This document shows positions 53,601 through 64,000 of a stretch of DNA of 64,000 nt, one piece after another; the stretch's first letter is position 1; each line of letters starts with the position of its first letter. Origin of the DNA: Atriophallophorus winterbourni (lineage: Eukaryota > Platyhelminthes > Trematoda > Plagiorchiida > Microphallidae); assembly GCA_013407085.1 (NCBI GenBank), contig JACCGJ010025883.1, forward strand, positions 62,001 to 126,000, in the 5' to 3' direction. The position numbers and the translations under genes were made by a program. The notes under the pieces are model-generated. The model worked only from the letters and a program-made list of their open reading frames with translations. It ran no database searches and had not been told where the DNA came from.

Positions 53601-56600
53601 GTGGCGGTTGTGATGTGTCACGAATCAACGCGATAGCCCACATGAAAATTTTCTCTCTCTCTCTTTGTTCAACCGTGCGAATGCTTTCTCACCGTGTGCC
53701 ACTCACCAGGCCAAGCTTGTTTTCCATCACCGGAAGATGTTGTTGTGAATGATGCTTGTCACGTCAGACGCACGATAAACAACATGTGAAAACAACGTTT
53801 CGTACATCTTTTTCAACAGTTCCCAAATAGTCCACGTGGCTGAGGCTTTGGATGTCTGCGTTCATTCATGTCCTCGAATATCTCGGTGATGTTCGATACA
53901 CTTGCTATATTTGGGTCACAGATGTGTTTGTGTGAGCCAAGCATCATTGCATCGGTACTTATAATAATAATATTAATTATTATTATTAGAAAACCTTAAA
54001 TCCCGAAATAGGGCGCGAACTCAAGCATGGAGATGTTTATCTATCTCGTTCTGAGAGCATCATGAATCACAGTTCGTTAAAAAAATCGAAACCGAATTTC
54101 TACTTCATCGTGATGATTACATCCCCTGCGCTTACAATTCACTGCCAGTTTCCGGCTGTTTGCCGTCATCAGGCGAAGCCAGCAAGATAAAGTTCTTTGA
54201 GTCTTGAAACAGTGGTAACCTGGTATACTTGAATGCCGTTGTTATTCGGGGGTCTTTTTACAAACAACGAACACGAAACACAAAGTGATTTCGGGCCAAG
54301 CAATGTTAATTACTGTTCATTATTAGATGTTCACCGAGATTACGTAGTAAGTCGATGGCCTTTAGTCTCCAAACTTGATTACATCATCAACTTGCGGTAC
54401 TTTGTCCAATTCGATCATGGCTAACGCATACGGTTCAAATCCAGTCTATTTTGTCCTGCGTTGCTTCTAAATTTATTTTAGCACCTGTTATGTCCTTAAC
54501 GGCACCCTCGTCAGTTATTTCCTCTTCGAGCTTATGCAAACGGATTTGCACAAAATCATCGTCTCCCCACAACCACTTTCGATGGATCATGTGAAAATTT
54601 TCGTCTATCAAATCCTACGCGGTAAGTGTTCACCACGGATTACACAATGCCCACACTCTGATCGATTCACTTCCAATGCACCCCCATTTTGCCTTGTTGT
54701 ACATTCGAGTATGTCCTTACACGCCCAAATGCACACCAGACAAAGAGTGTGTGTGATTTAGCGTGACTGTTCAAGTGGAGTTTAAGGTCAACAGTATGCG
54801 GAATTGTCCCGTCTGTATAAAAAATAATGTAGTCCCAATGCAACTGCTTTTTGACCTCTGTGTCGGCCAAGAATGATTGTCTGTCTATAGGTTTGTTAAT
54901 AATCTACTTGGCTAGCACCAAGAAGCAGCTGACTGTCCTCAAGTTGTTCATGCGCTGAATCCGCCCATGAGTTTAATTGGGATTTGTGAATGCCGGGCCA
55001 AAATTAGTTGACAATCATTTGTCGCTGTCCGACGTGGGCATGGATTTAGCCGTCGTAAGTAGATGATCACATTTTCATTCGATTCTGCGCGAAATTCAGT
55101 TTCATTCAATCACAAATTAACACTGACACCACAACATTTGTATTGCCACCAAAGTATTGCTGAAAATTCGTGTACACGAATTAAGTCATTCTCTTCTTCT
55201 CTTCTCTTCTTCTTCAAAGTACCACGAGGCCTGCGCAACATTGTACTGCCTTCACACACACACTTTGACCCGTTTAGTGTATATTAAAGGTAGCTTTTCG
55301 TGAACGAATTCGTCAGTCCAACTGTTTTTATACCCCTGTTCCACGCGCGATATCCCCGCTCCATCACAGTTAAAAGCGATTGTTCCCTTATTATTCGAGT
55401 TAACGAAAGTTCTGGTCTACAAAGCATGTCTAAGTCACTCCGACCGCGTCACCTACGCTGACCAAGCGATGGCTATGGAAAGTCGATCTTTTGGCAGACG
55501 GAACAAGAACGTTTGCAAAGGAAAGCTTTTGACACTGGCCCTATTATAAGGGAAGAGAACGAGCTTCAGACCGTTCGCTTCGGGGCAGTGTAAAGTACCA
55601 AACGGTATCAAACTAAGGATTAGCGTCTGATGCTGTTAACTTCTGAACGGTGTTCACACCGACGTCCGACAAATGTCCATCTTCGAGCGGCACTTCTGAC
55701 TGTTGTGGTAAACATTGTTAGTTCTTTGTCACACTGTAGTCACGCAAAGCGTTGTGGATTAAGAAATCACCATGTGCCTAAAATGTACACCCATGTTCTA
55801 AATTGGTAACATAATCCACGGTTGTCAGTAGATTAACCTTACGATTTGTAAACTGAAAAAACAAAGCTCGCGGTATCAAAAATAATGTACAAAATCTCTG
55901 GTTCGCAATACCATGCTTTCACCAGCGGTACTACTTGAACAGCTTGTTAAGTGAAGCTTCTAGTAGAGAGAAATTTGGTAATGCCAGTTCAGATTTACAT
56001 TTTCTGGTACAAGAATTAGTGCTTTGCTTAATGATCGAGGTTGGATACCTTGAATCAAAAGGTCTGTTTGCAGACATTCACTCTTGAGCTGTTTTGCTGT
56101 TGCGTCTTTGAGATCATTCACCGATACCGTCAAATTCGCTGTGCTAGTTCCCCTAGCAACACGGACGTATCGCATATCTCAGTACGGACGCAGCATACTT
56201 ACCCTTCTAAATTGTTTGCTTAACAAGAATTCAGTCCGAGGCAAGAACCAAAGTGAAGATACCGAGGTGGCTTAGACAGTTCAAAGCATTTCGTCAATTT
56301 GCTAAATCTTGAGCAACCCGGTTTCTAGGCCTGGAGCTTCACGCGATCCAATTATCGCTAATCGTATCATCTTGGATTTTCAATTATGAAGCGAAAAGCT
56401 ATCGCTCGTTAATGCACAAAATTTTGCTCACACTCTGCCAGCTCAACAAACTGAGTTAATACGGATTATTTATCCTGCAGCGTAATTCAAACGATGTAGC
56501 TCGGTTCAAACCTTCGATCGTCTTTTGCAAACTTGAAAAGTGCACAAAAGTATTGTACTCAACACAATACCCTGGTTATTTTATCACTCGACACGGAATG

Positions 56601-59600
56601 AGTGATTTTGCATTCGGTTCCTTGTAGTCAAATTTGTGATAAATGCGCACTTTTGGCAAAGCGACTCGGGCTCCAGGGTAACATTGTCTTTGGTGATGCA
56701 ATCGGGTGGTCCGCTTCGACACCGTGATTTCGATTGGCGCATTCTTTGTAAATAAACTGTTTGTGTGTCTCGAGTACACTACAACTGCATTCCATTTTCA
56801 CTGGTGTGTACACGAATACCACTGTCAACGAAGACGTAGTTCGAGTTGGAATGCCATCCAGGGGCTTACACGTTCATGCAGCACATCTGCCCATAGTGGG
56901 GATCAATCTCAGTATGTGCACGTGTTTTCTGTGAAAACGTATTTGCTTTGAGGCGTATGAGCCAATCGCATTGTTTTCTTACCAGAAAGAAACTCGTTTG
57001 GCGTATTACTCTCGTGCTTGTAATTTCTGAATAAACCTAGATTCCATCGCGTGTAAAATGATGCGGATAAAATCGAGTTAAGAACATCATCAAAGTCTGA
57101 ACCCATCATACGTTATAAGCCCAGCGTTTTATTTTCCATTTTGATTTGAATAGAACATTTTCTGTCACATTTGAGTAAGTTTATTGCGGTAGCAGATTAT
57201 TATCAGGCTTATTTCTATCACACCGGGAGAGATTTTTCCTCCCGAATTGGACTGTTTGGTCATTCGAGGAGCTGTGGAGCATGAGACCATCATGCTCTTG
57301 TGATGTAAATACGCGGTCGGCCTTAGCCGATGGAGTCCAACAACAACACCTTTCCTCACGCCACTGTGCTACTTGCCTCTTTATACGTACCAATGTGAAA
57401 CGGTATGAAAGCACGAAACGTAGCCAACTTTGTAAACCAATGTCGTTGTTCACCTGTATAGTCTGACCTTCTTATGAAGCTACCTGTTCTTTAAACTGTA
57501 GATAGCAGATCAATAGAATCTGGATCGATATTGTTACCTCGTGCCACAGACTTCGAGGAGTCCACACCCCATTTATAAAGCAGCATTCATACTCAATCGT
57601 TTTTTTCCATTTTCAATTCCATTTAGGTTTGAAATATTTACACTCTGCACGAATCATTCACCGCGATATCAAACCGGGAAACATGCTGGTCAATTCCAAT
57701 TGCTTACTCAAGGTAAGTTTTCCGCCAGCGATTGAATAGTTGTTCTCGTGACAACTGCTTACCAATCGAGATACCAGTGTCAGCGTAGCATGTTTGTCGC
57801 AATGCTTCAACACGGTCTCCTTTGTAACCAGAACTCAGAGCCTCTGGATCTCAGACCTGTGCCTATGGCTGAACCCGAATCGGCCTCGCTGGTCGTAGAT
57901 AAGAGGCGAACTATTAACGGATTTATCAATGAGGTGTGCAGTACCTGAGTTGCAACAAATGCATTCTACCAATATGGACTACTAGATTATCTGATTGAGC
58001 GTTTTTATGAAAGTGAAACTAATCGCGCAGCAATCACAGTATTCGGACTGATGTTCGAATCGATTGAACCGAAGTAAAGTCAGTATCCGCCGAAGGTATA
58101 TTCACCTCTCTTACTAGCACCCCAGTTTTAGTCTCAACCCTATACCACTTGCTTATCGAGACAGCTAATCCGTAACGCGTTAGCTAGTAGCATTTGACAC
58201 AATTTCTTATTCGCTAGCGAAATCTCTAATGGTCTTTCAAACCTTATAAACCAACCATATCACATGATGTAGTGGTTCTTATCAGCCAGCCACAAGTTTG
58301 TCACTAATGATTGATGATATGTCTATTTCTTCTATTTGTGCAGATTTGTGATTTTGGACTTGCCCGAATGGACGACCCATTGAGAGAAGCACACTTGACT
58401 CAAGAAGTTGTCACCCAGTATTATCGATCACCTGAACTTCTCTTGGAAGTGACTCGGTATTCGTATGCTGTGGACATTTGGAGCGTCGGCTGCACGTTTG
58501 CTGAACTACTGGGTCGTCGAATTCTGTTCCCGGTAAGTTTAACCCATCCGTCTCGATTGGATGACTAGTTGATCTAACTTCGACCTGTAGAATTCTTCAT
58601 TGTGTATAAACCAATATCGATGGTTACAGTAACATCAAGAATCAAGATTTTATGGTGATAAAAAGCTAATGCTTTACACGTACCATTGGATGACAACTAT
58701 TGCAAAAAGAAACATTTAATCAAAATCACATTGTTAATATTTTTCTGGGTTCATGATGCTTCAATACACCGGGCCAAATTCAGGGTTTTGTTTGACGTAT
58801 GCATCCAATTTCGATTTGAAAACACCAATTGTCGTTGCATTCACAACATCTTGCGGTAGCGCATTCCATAGAAAGCAGATACGCACAGAGAAGAAATAGC
58901 GACGACAATCAAGTCTTGAGTGCGGTATTTCGAGGCAACACGAGTGACTGCGTGTATTTCGAGGGGAGTTTACTTTTATTAGTTCGCTAAGCGGATGGTT
59001 TTCGATCCGCAGTATCTTGTAAGCCAGAATCAGGTCGATCCTCATTCGTCTTCGTGTAAAATCACGCATGATGGTTATATCAGCGTATTTCACTAGGGAG
59101 GTTCGTGTTTTAAATCTCCCTGCAGTTGCACATTTGAGAAAATATGCTTCAACCTATTTCCACATCATACCAAAGTCGGCGCGCTTGTTTGTACATTTGT
59201 TTTGTTATTGCTGGCCGCCTTCTATCGATGTGGATCATGGATGTGCATCGCAAGCGCTCGAAGGTCGCTCGCTCCACTGCGTTTTACATCACTATACAGT
59301 CCGAGTCATGTGGAACAATCTCCATCGCAGCATTCCGAGCGATAAGCAATACTCGGTCAATCAGTGGCATTGCACGCTATGGGGGTGAGTTACATTCAGC
59401 AACCAAGAGAAGTATCTGCTCTACCTCAGATTGAAAATGACACTTAACGATGTGTCTCCAAAACGAACTGTCAAGTGCAAGTCTTCCAAACTAGCGTCGC
59501 AAGCTCCTCGTCCATGATGTTATGGTATGAAAGCACAAGCCTGATCCAGGCAAAGTGCTGCACGTGGGCTAAGTTACTGTCAGGTTGCCCAGGCTTAGCC

Positions 59601-62600
59601 AGATATAAGGAAAAAAAGAACAGGAAATAGTAGTTAGACTCCAGCCTGTTTCAGCATGTAGCTCACTACCTCTGGCCTCGTCCATAGGGTAAAGTCGTAT
59701 CAGCTAATCGCTTCGCGTTAATGAAACCGCGATAAACATAACCTTTTCACACCGATTACCTCGACCTGACCGTTTGTCAAACGACACTCAAATTCGAACA
59801 CCTCTGGTCATGTTCTTCTCCGTCGGCTCCATCATTTGTTTCTTGTACAACCCAAACAGCCTTGTGAGAACAGGAATCCCGAATCACCTGATGATGAGAT
59901 GCAAATAAGTCAATTTAGGATGCCCGTCTCGCCCGAACTTCTGTTGATGCTTGTTGTCTTTCCTAACGTGGATCGATTTTCATCTGTCGGCGATTTGATT
60001 TGAAAACGGCCTTAGTCGCTTCCCTAATTAAGCGTTTCAATTTTAATACTTTTCCATCAATACTCTTTGTCCTCTCAAGTTTTTTGATGAATCATGTCCC
60101 CGAACAAAACAGCATGGACGTAGACGAAGTTTGATCATCTAAGCCACTGCTAAATAAGGCTGGAACGATCAATCTGTTCAAGCCATATATAACCTGAGTG
60201 TATTGTCCCCGATGAGTGTAAACAGCAGGAAACCGGTCGTGGTGTGTGTGTGATGGAAACGCATTTAAATATGAGTTTTTCGTTCAAGCCTCAATGTAAG
60301 ATTACAAGTTTGCCATTATTCAACCCCAGCCTGTTCCTTCGGCCATGGCTTTGGGCAGTACTTACTTTTACTTTTGTGCGACTATCTCCTCCTGGAGGAT
60401 GAGTCGGCTTTAATGAAGGTTCTTGGGGATTTGGGTACAGAGCGGCGTCCCCAGCACCACTCGGCGTTTGTTCGAGTCAGCTTCTCTAGCCTTTTGCACA
60501 AGCAAGTGCGACCTGCAAGGCAGCAGAGAGTTGCCAGAAAGAGGTGGTCTACCAGACTCTGTTCCAGGTTTTTCCTCAGGGTTTTCTCCCGAAGACTTTC
60601 CCACGATCGGGTATCCCGCAACGCAGCGGAGGTATAAAATCATGGCTTTCCTTCCCTTAGATGAAATGCCCTCCCAGGCTAACGATCTTTGGGCAGTAAT
60701 CACATTTCGGTTCATGACCTAATCCTAAACCAGTTTTTCTTCCGTTAAAATTATTCATTCGGTTAGTTTCGGACTATCGGTTACGATACTCTCACCATTC
60801 TCTCGCTTGAGAACTGACGACGATGTTTCGTAATGGTGCCACTGTACTAAACGATTCCTTAGACTGTTCAAAAAAGTAATGCTGACATGTAGTACAAACA
60901 CCTGATCTCCCTTTCGAAGGGCACATGCGACGAGTTTCGAATGTTTACATTCAAAATTGGTCAATGTTTCGAAATCAAAATGTCACTAATGTAAACATTC
61001 AACCGCCCTTTTTGCCTTTCATTGTTGACGCATTTCATATTGATTTTATCCCCACACAGGCAAGAGGTCCGATGGAGCAACTCGAACTAATTCTCAATCT
61101 AACAGGCAGTCCATCCGTGGAAGATTTGGATCATTGCCACCCGGACGCGCGTACTTTTATCCTAAGCCACATGTACAGGTGTCCAAACACATCGGTTTTA
61201 TATTCTCTTGGACCGGAAGTGAATGATTTGACTGTTCATTTGCTGGGCAGTATGCTCAAGTTCAATCCGGTAAGTTGGTAGATGTTTGTGATGTTGGCTA
61301 TAAACTCCCATAGTTTTGCACAAAGCAGTTCATGTTTTAAACCGTGCGTACGATACTGAAACCTGCTAAAATCTATCCCTCGGGGAACACGAATCTCATT
61401 CTCTTGCATGCATGATTAACCACAGCTTGTACTATGCGAGAATTGAAAGGGCAAAATAATGTCTGAAGCACGAAAGAACGGTGTCAGAAAGTTATTCTTA
61501 GTCTGTGTAACAAGTAGGTTCCTCAGAGTTATCATGTATGGTATGATGGTATGAAAGCACAAGCCTGATCCAGGCAAAGTGCCGTACAGTCAAAGACTGC
61601 ACGTGGGCTAAGTTACTGTCAGGTTGCCCAGGCCTAGACAGATATGAGGAAGAAAAAAGAACAGGAAATGGTAGCGAGACTCCAGCCTGTTTCAGCATGC
61701 AGCTCACTACCTCTGGCCAATCAATTTAGTACGATGTTAGCCGCACAGCAGGTCTATGATAAACATATTGCACTTGTTATAAACAGTTAGAGGAGCATAA
61801 GTGGGAAGTATGCGCATGCATATGCTGCTTGATCGAGTCCACATACTATTCATCCCAACGGTGCAAAGATCCACAGTATTTCCAACACAATTGTCCATCG
61901 ACCTCCGCTAGCATCATTTTGTTTAATAACGATAAAAATCCATTTGCTAGTTCTTATTTACCGATGCACGGAGAAAATAGATGGCGCTGTTCTGATCCGA
62001 CTGTTAATCAGTATGATGACGGCCATTTCCTAAGTCATTTTCGATCGCACGAACACGATATTGGACCTGGAAAATTCAAGAGCTCATCAAAAATATTATC
62101 AAGCGCAATATTCGTGAAATAATAAAGCGAATTAAAACACGAAAACCTATTCTTCTGACGTTCAGGAGGCCTATGGACAATGCTGATATGTCACAGTTAT
62201 CCAGATATTACAGCTTTCTAATAGCCATTTTGAATCTAAACGGCTTAGGATTCGCAGTTGATCACTTTACGCAAAGGATGTTTCGACCAGATGGCATTCG
62301 GCAACAAATCAGTGTTCCAATTTTAAAATTGCACAACTCAGTTCATCAAGTATTCTAATGCTTAAATCAGGATATTTTTTTCAAAAGCTCACAACGTTGG
62401 TTAATCACTTTATCCAGCATCACCGTATAACTGCTGCGGATGCGCTCAACCACCCTTTTCTCGAGGAAGCAAGACTCCGTTACCATTCGTGCATGTGTTC
62501 GTGCTGTCACGATATCAATCCCATTATCCATCCTGGTCAGGAGCAGGAATCTCAGAACGCGTTTTGCTGCGCACCATCCCCCTCGGGTTCCTCTGGCGGA

Positions 62601-63888
62601 TCATCAGCTCCGTCTACAGATTCAGCCCCGAGCACTCCAGGCAAAGTCGTGAGCCGTTACGATACGGCTAAGACAGCCGCAAACGCGGTTCTATCCTCAT
62701 CCTCTTCATCCAGTAATTCCGGAAGTTCCACTGGTTCTTCGGGAGGTGCCCGGAGACGATATTGCCATGATCTAGATCCTTCCGCACATGTCCTTCTACC
62801 ACTGGATCTTGATTCTGGATTTCGACGTCTTTCTGATGCGAAACGTAAGTCTTGGGAACAACGTTGATTTTAAATTGTTTACTACGAGTACCAGTGATTT
62901 TAATGGTAGTTTTTGGATTTTAAATCGATGGGGATTTCATACTAGTTTTCTAGAACAACGACAACCCAAATTTTTATGACATAATACACTGATCGTAAGC
63001 ATCTCATCTAAGTGCATCCGAACCATCAAAACCTTTTATGTGACAGCAAACAGTTCATATGAAAGCAAACAAATTCCTTTTCGGCATTTCTCATCAAGCT
63101 TTACAATACACGCGTATAAAATAGAAATAGATCTGATCAGCATCAACCAATAAACATAAATTAGTGTCACGTGGGGCAAAACATGCAAACGAATTGATTC
63201 GTACTGCTCCCCGCTCAGGAACTTTGACGATTTTATCTAACACTAGCACTGCATCGATTTACATTATTTACTGGTATGGGCTTCATTGGATGCCAATGGG
63301 CCTTCGATAAGTGAACGTCAACATCCACTGACAGAATGTCTGTCTGATTGATGCCACCCTCGTTGCTAAACGCTCATGAACGGCGATTGAGCTGATTTAT
63401 TGGCTCCAAAATAGCCGATATCTTCCAAGCACCTTTATCACGGAGTTGGATGCTGGCTTTCGAGACAACATAACCACATGTCATCGGTGAAGCCCACTTA
63501 ATCAAATGAACAATGCGCGTGGTGGCTTGACGTTATTGCGCGATGAGCACCACTCACGGCGACCTTCATCGGCATTCACTCACGCTTTTACATCTACCAT
63601 CTATTCACATGGTTTAGGACCGACTGCAAACGGTTCGTACGCCGCTAATTTCACGAGCTTGTTCATCCTCACAAGAGCCTCAAGAATTACGTGCTGCATA
63701 TTGCGTCCAGCGATTTTCCCACTGTTTTGTCACTTCCTGTTGGTCAACATTCACGACACAACTGAAAGCTAAACCGTTTCTTTCACAGGCGCTCTATGGG
63801 AGAGTATCCAGGATTACTACCGTCAAGGCGATCGACTTACGCGAGTTGTCTTGAACAGAAACGGCGTTAACTATCAAGCGTTTATCAA
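47398..63888 (+). CDS. NLK: Nemo-like kinase (serine/threonine-protein kinase NLK), nine exons, 3' end outside
   Basis: Proline-directed MAPK-like kinase that phosphorylates TCF/LEF and other nuclear factors, acting in Wnt/TGF-beta and Notch signalling. Exons: 47398-47666, 51002-51131, 53288-53343, 54515-54621, 57627-57712, 58344-58532, 61060-61269, 62418-62844, 63789-63888; all phases agree. Seen: glycine loop [16 protein letters not shown] (ATP-site Lys), [32 protein letters not shown], the activation motif [15 protein letters not shown] (T-Q-E replaces the MAPK T-x-Y), [17 protein letters not shown] and the CMCSCC tail. About 525 codons are visible; human NLK has 527 residues. The remaining end (roughly 20 codons by comparison with human) lies right of the window. 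Unlike human, the N-terminus lacks His/Ala runs and a Ser-rich insert follows the kinase domain. Confidence 0.97.
47667..51001. other. NLK intron 1
   Basis: 3,335 bp. A taa microsatellite lies near 48100. The minus open frame 48735-48343 (130 codons) has no recognised motif. No family repeat identified. Confidence 0.5.
51002..51131 (+). CDS. NLK: NLK exon 2
   Basis: Acceptor atcaag ending at 51001, donor gtgagt at 51132, phase 2 to 0. It reads [37 protein letters not shown]; the VALK Lys and the alpha-C Glu region are present. Confidence 0.96.
51132..53287. other. NLK intron 2
   Basis: Contains a decayed LINE C-terminal fragment (52195-52465, minus). Nothing else recognised. Confidence 0.5.
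52195..52465 (-). mobile_element. LINE C-terminal remnant
   Basis: Across broken minus frames: [44 protein letters not shown]. This matches [20 protein letters not shown] and [18 protein letters not shown] of the copy at 58625-59110. Confidence 0.6.
53288..53343 (+). CDS. NLK: NLK exon 3 (56 nt)
   Basis: Acceptor ttttcag ending at 53287, donor gtatcc at 53344, phase 0 to 2. It reads [19 protein letters not shown], replacing human VLSALDILQPPHIDYFEEI. Small exon outside my track cutoff, defined by phase and alignment. Confidence 0.88.
53381..53590 (+). repeat. Tandem duplication, period about 125 bp
   Basis: The block ccattgtgataataacaaag, tgataatcgaccttggcctc, ccgctacgccggggctgact occurs at 53393 and again at 53518, essentially identical. 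The spacer motif ggttcaaccgtgcgaatgct recurs a third time near 53667. It lies 40 bp past NLK exon 3. Confidence 0.85.
54131..54186 (-). ncRNA. Hammerhead ribozyme motif (minus), altered cleavage triplet
   Basis: Minus strand: cttgc, then ttcgc, core CTGATGA, stem II cggc-aaaca-gccg (fully paired), GAAA, ctggc, gtgaa, then gtaag. Core and stem II are perfect and stem I re-pairs with changed bases (ttcgc/gtgaa). The triplet reads GCA instead of GTA, so cleavage is likely lost. Antisense in NLK intron 3. Confidence 0.7.
54515..54621 (+). CDS. NLK: NLK exon 4
   Basis: Acceptor cgtcag ending at 54514, donor gtaagt at 54622, phase 2 to 1. It reads [36 protein letters not shown], almost identical to human NLK. 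Confidence 0.97.
55157..55220 (+). mobile_element. LINE 3' tail with perfect palindrome
   Basis: tgctgaa then attcgtgtacacgaat (a perfect 16-bp palindrome) and ttaagtcattctcttcttct, the same terminus as 9746 and 24141, with a longer pyrimidine microsatellite. Confidence 0.7.
57225..57350 (+). mobile_element. R-family element fragment, copy R7
   Basis: tcctcccgaattggactgtt, tggtcattcgaggagctgtg, ggagcatgagaccatcatgc and the gcggtcggccttagccgatg end follow the R-family 3' order. Confidence 0.65.
57627..57712 (+). CDS. NLK: NLK exon 5 (catalytic loop)
   Basis: Acceptor atttag ending at 57626, donor gtaagt at 57713, phase 1 to 0. It reads [28 protein letters not shown], with the catalytic HRD and the Lys and Asn of the loop. 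Confidence 0.97.
57713..58343. other. NLK intron 5
   Basis: 631 bp, no recognised repeat or motif. Confidence 0.55.
58344..58532 (+). CDS. NLK: NLK exon 6 (activation segment)
   Basis: Acceptor gtgcag ending at 58343, donor gtaagt at 58533, phase 0. It reads [56 protein letters not shown]. The NLK-type TQE motif is present. Confidence 0.97.
58625..59110 (-). mobile_element. CR1/Jockey-like LINE, best C-terminal remnant
   Basis: Minus ORF 59093-58761 reads [90 protein letters not shown]. Uninterrupted for 110 codons, it serves as the reference for the fragments at 31959, 33290, 36967, 43990 and 52195. Confidence 0.78.
59205..59500 (-). mobile_element. R-family element 3' remnant, copy R8
   Basis: gctggccgccttctatcgat, gtggatcatggatgtgcatc, and ctccaaaacgaactgtcaag give the reverse R-family order seen at 20640-20960 and 36470-36790. 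Confidence 0.65.
59521..59685 (-). repeat. Family-A repeat, truncated antisense copy
   Basis: atggtatgaaagcacaagcc through gtttcagcatgtagctcact. It shares the inserted aaaaaagaacaggaaat with the copy at 61546-61751, so the two form a subfamily. It inserts next to R8. Confidence 0.85.
60199..60250 (+). ncRNA. Hammerhead-like motif, eroded
   Basis: CCGATGA for the core, tgtaaacagcag, GAAA, ccggtc (cleavage triplet GTC), gtggtgtgtgtg. The left helix is not preserved. Sense in NLK intron 6. Confidence 0.45.
60340..60720 (+). repeat. GC-rich block with long open frames on both strands
   Basis: About 380 bp, richer in GC than its flanks, open in several frames (60374-60637, 60423-60722 plus; 60715-60410 minus). 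ctttgggcagta occurs near both ends (about 60350 and 60689). I do not recognise a protein; an inserted repeat is more likely than a gene. Confidence 0.35.
61060..61269 (+). CDS. NLK: NLK exon 7
   Basis: Acceptor cacacag ending at 61059, donor gtaagt at 61270, phase 0. It reads [18 protein letters not shown] then [25 protein letters not shown], collinear with the human C-lobe. More diverged than exons 4-6. Confidence 0.94.
61270..62417. other. NLK intron 7
   Basis: 1,148 bp. Contains an antisense family-A copy (61546-61751). The remainder is unremarkable. Confidence 0.55.
61546..61751 (-). repeat. Family-A repeat, antisense copy
   Basis: Runs from gatggtatgaaagcacaagc to gatgttagccgcacagcag. 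Very similar to 59521-59685 and more complete at its 5' side. Confidence 0.88.
62418..62844 (+). CDS. NLK: NLK exon 8 (end of kinase domain, Cys-rich tail, Ser-rich insert)
   Basis: Acceptor tccag ending at 62417, donor gtaagt at 62845, phase 0 to 1. It reads [30 protein letters not shown], then a Ser/Gly/Pro-rich insert of about 70 residues, then [19 protein letters not shown]. The core and the CMCxCC tail match human. Confidence 0.94.
62845..63788. other. NLK intron 8
   Basis: 944 bp. A weak match to the minus LINE 3' UTR (caagctttacaatacacgcg) lies near 63095. The open frame 63506-63772 is within the intron and unrecognised. Confidence 0.5.
63789..63888 (+). CDS. NLK: NLK exon 9 (C-terminal part, gene continues)
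   Basis: Acceptor tttcacag ending at 63788, donor gtgagt at 63889, phase 1 to 2. It reads [30 protein letters not shown], aligning loosely with human VKEIIHQFILEQQKGNRVP and AAFKSFIS. The final exon is beyond 64000. Confidence 0.85.
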
Positions 63889-64000
63889 GTGAGTCGCTAC
63901 ATGGGCCGATCTGTTTGATGTAAAGTGATTTAATGAAATTGTGATTTGTACGCATTAAAATTCTCATTTGATAGAAATATTTCGGCATTATTGAAACTGG

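Larger units (their letters stand above)
54622..57626. other. NLK intron 4
   Basis: 3,005 bp. Contains a LINE tail (55157-55220) and an R-family fragment (57225-57350). The rest holds nothing recognised. Confidence 0.5.
58533..61059. other. NLK intron 6
   Basis: 2,527 bp, crowded with repeats: LINE remnant, R-family fragment, family-A copy, eroded hammerhead, GC-rich block (60340-60720), each listed separately. Confidence 0.6.

Noticed and set aside
53965..53992. AT-rich palindrome (taataataatattaattattatt)
   Set aside because: A simple taa/tta microsatellite; no evidence for an origin or RNA structure.
1..64000. CRISPR arrays, operons or prokaryotic mobile systems
   Set aside because: Spliced animal genes and non-LTR elements throughout; no regular direct-repeat array with unique spacers.

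Overview
The window is nuclear DNA of an animal, most probably a flatworm and, I infer, a non-schistosome fluke. It has intron-rich genes with GT-AG splicing. It carries two well-conserved metazoan genes, both on the + strand, and everything else is decayed mobile-element sequence. The flatworm assignment rests on the repeats: non-LTR remnants ending in a Cys-rich C-E-R-C-G tail, LINE tails with TTC microsatellites, and hammerhead-ribozyme repeats. The species cannot be fixed from the sequence.

Region 1 (1-23760) is the 3' part of TAF1, the largest TFIID subunit. Seventeen exons are visible, about 1,500 codons. In order they encode the central TAF1 domain (DUF3591), the zinc knuckle, two bromodomains and an acidic tail. 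All exon phases fit except in the first-bromodomain exon, which carries two separate one-base losses. One intron uses a GC-AG splice pair. The start of the gene lies left of the window.

Region 2 (23761 to about 47200) is an intergenic stretch of about 23 kb with no gene I can support. It holds several non-LTR retrotransposon fragments and a tandem pair of hammerhead-like repeats.

Region 3 (about 47207-64000) is NLK, the Nemo-like kinase: a TATA box, nine exons (about 525 codons), and the last few codons beyond the right edge. Glycine loop, VALK, HRD, DFG, the NLK-type T-Q-E activation motif and the Cys-rich CMCxCC tail are all present. A fluke-specific Ser-rich insert follows the kinase domain.

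The most interesting non-genic signal is a short repeat family that folds as a type I hammerhead ribozyme. Copies or relics lie at about 10954, 15367, 17872 (minus), 17979, 40502, 40726, 54131 (minus) and 60199. One pair forms an inverted 67-bp-arm hairpin inside a 333-bp insertion flanked by a 15-bp direct repeat. Another pair lies in tandem 224 bp apart, as expected for a retrozyme-like or Penelope-linked element. A separate inverted repeat with arms of about 140 bp lies in the last TAF1 intron.
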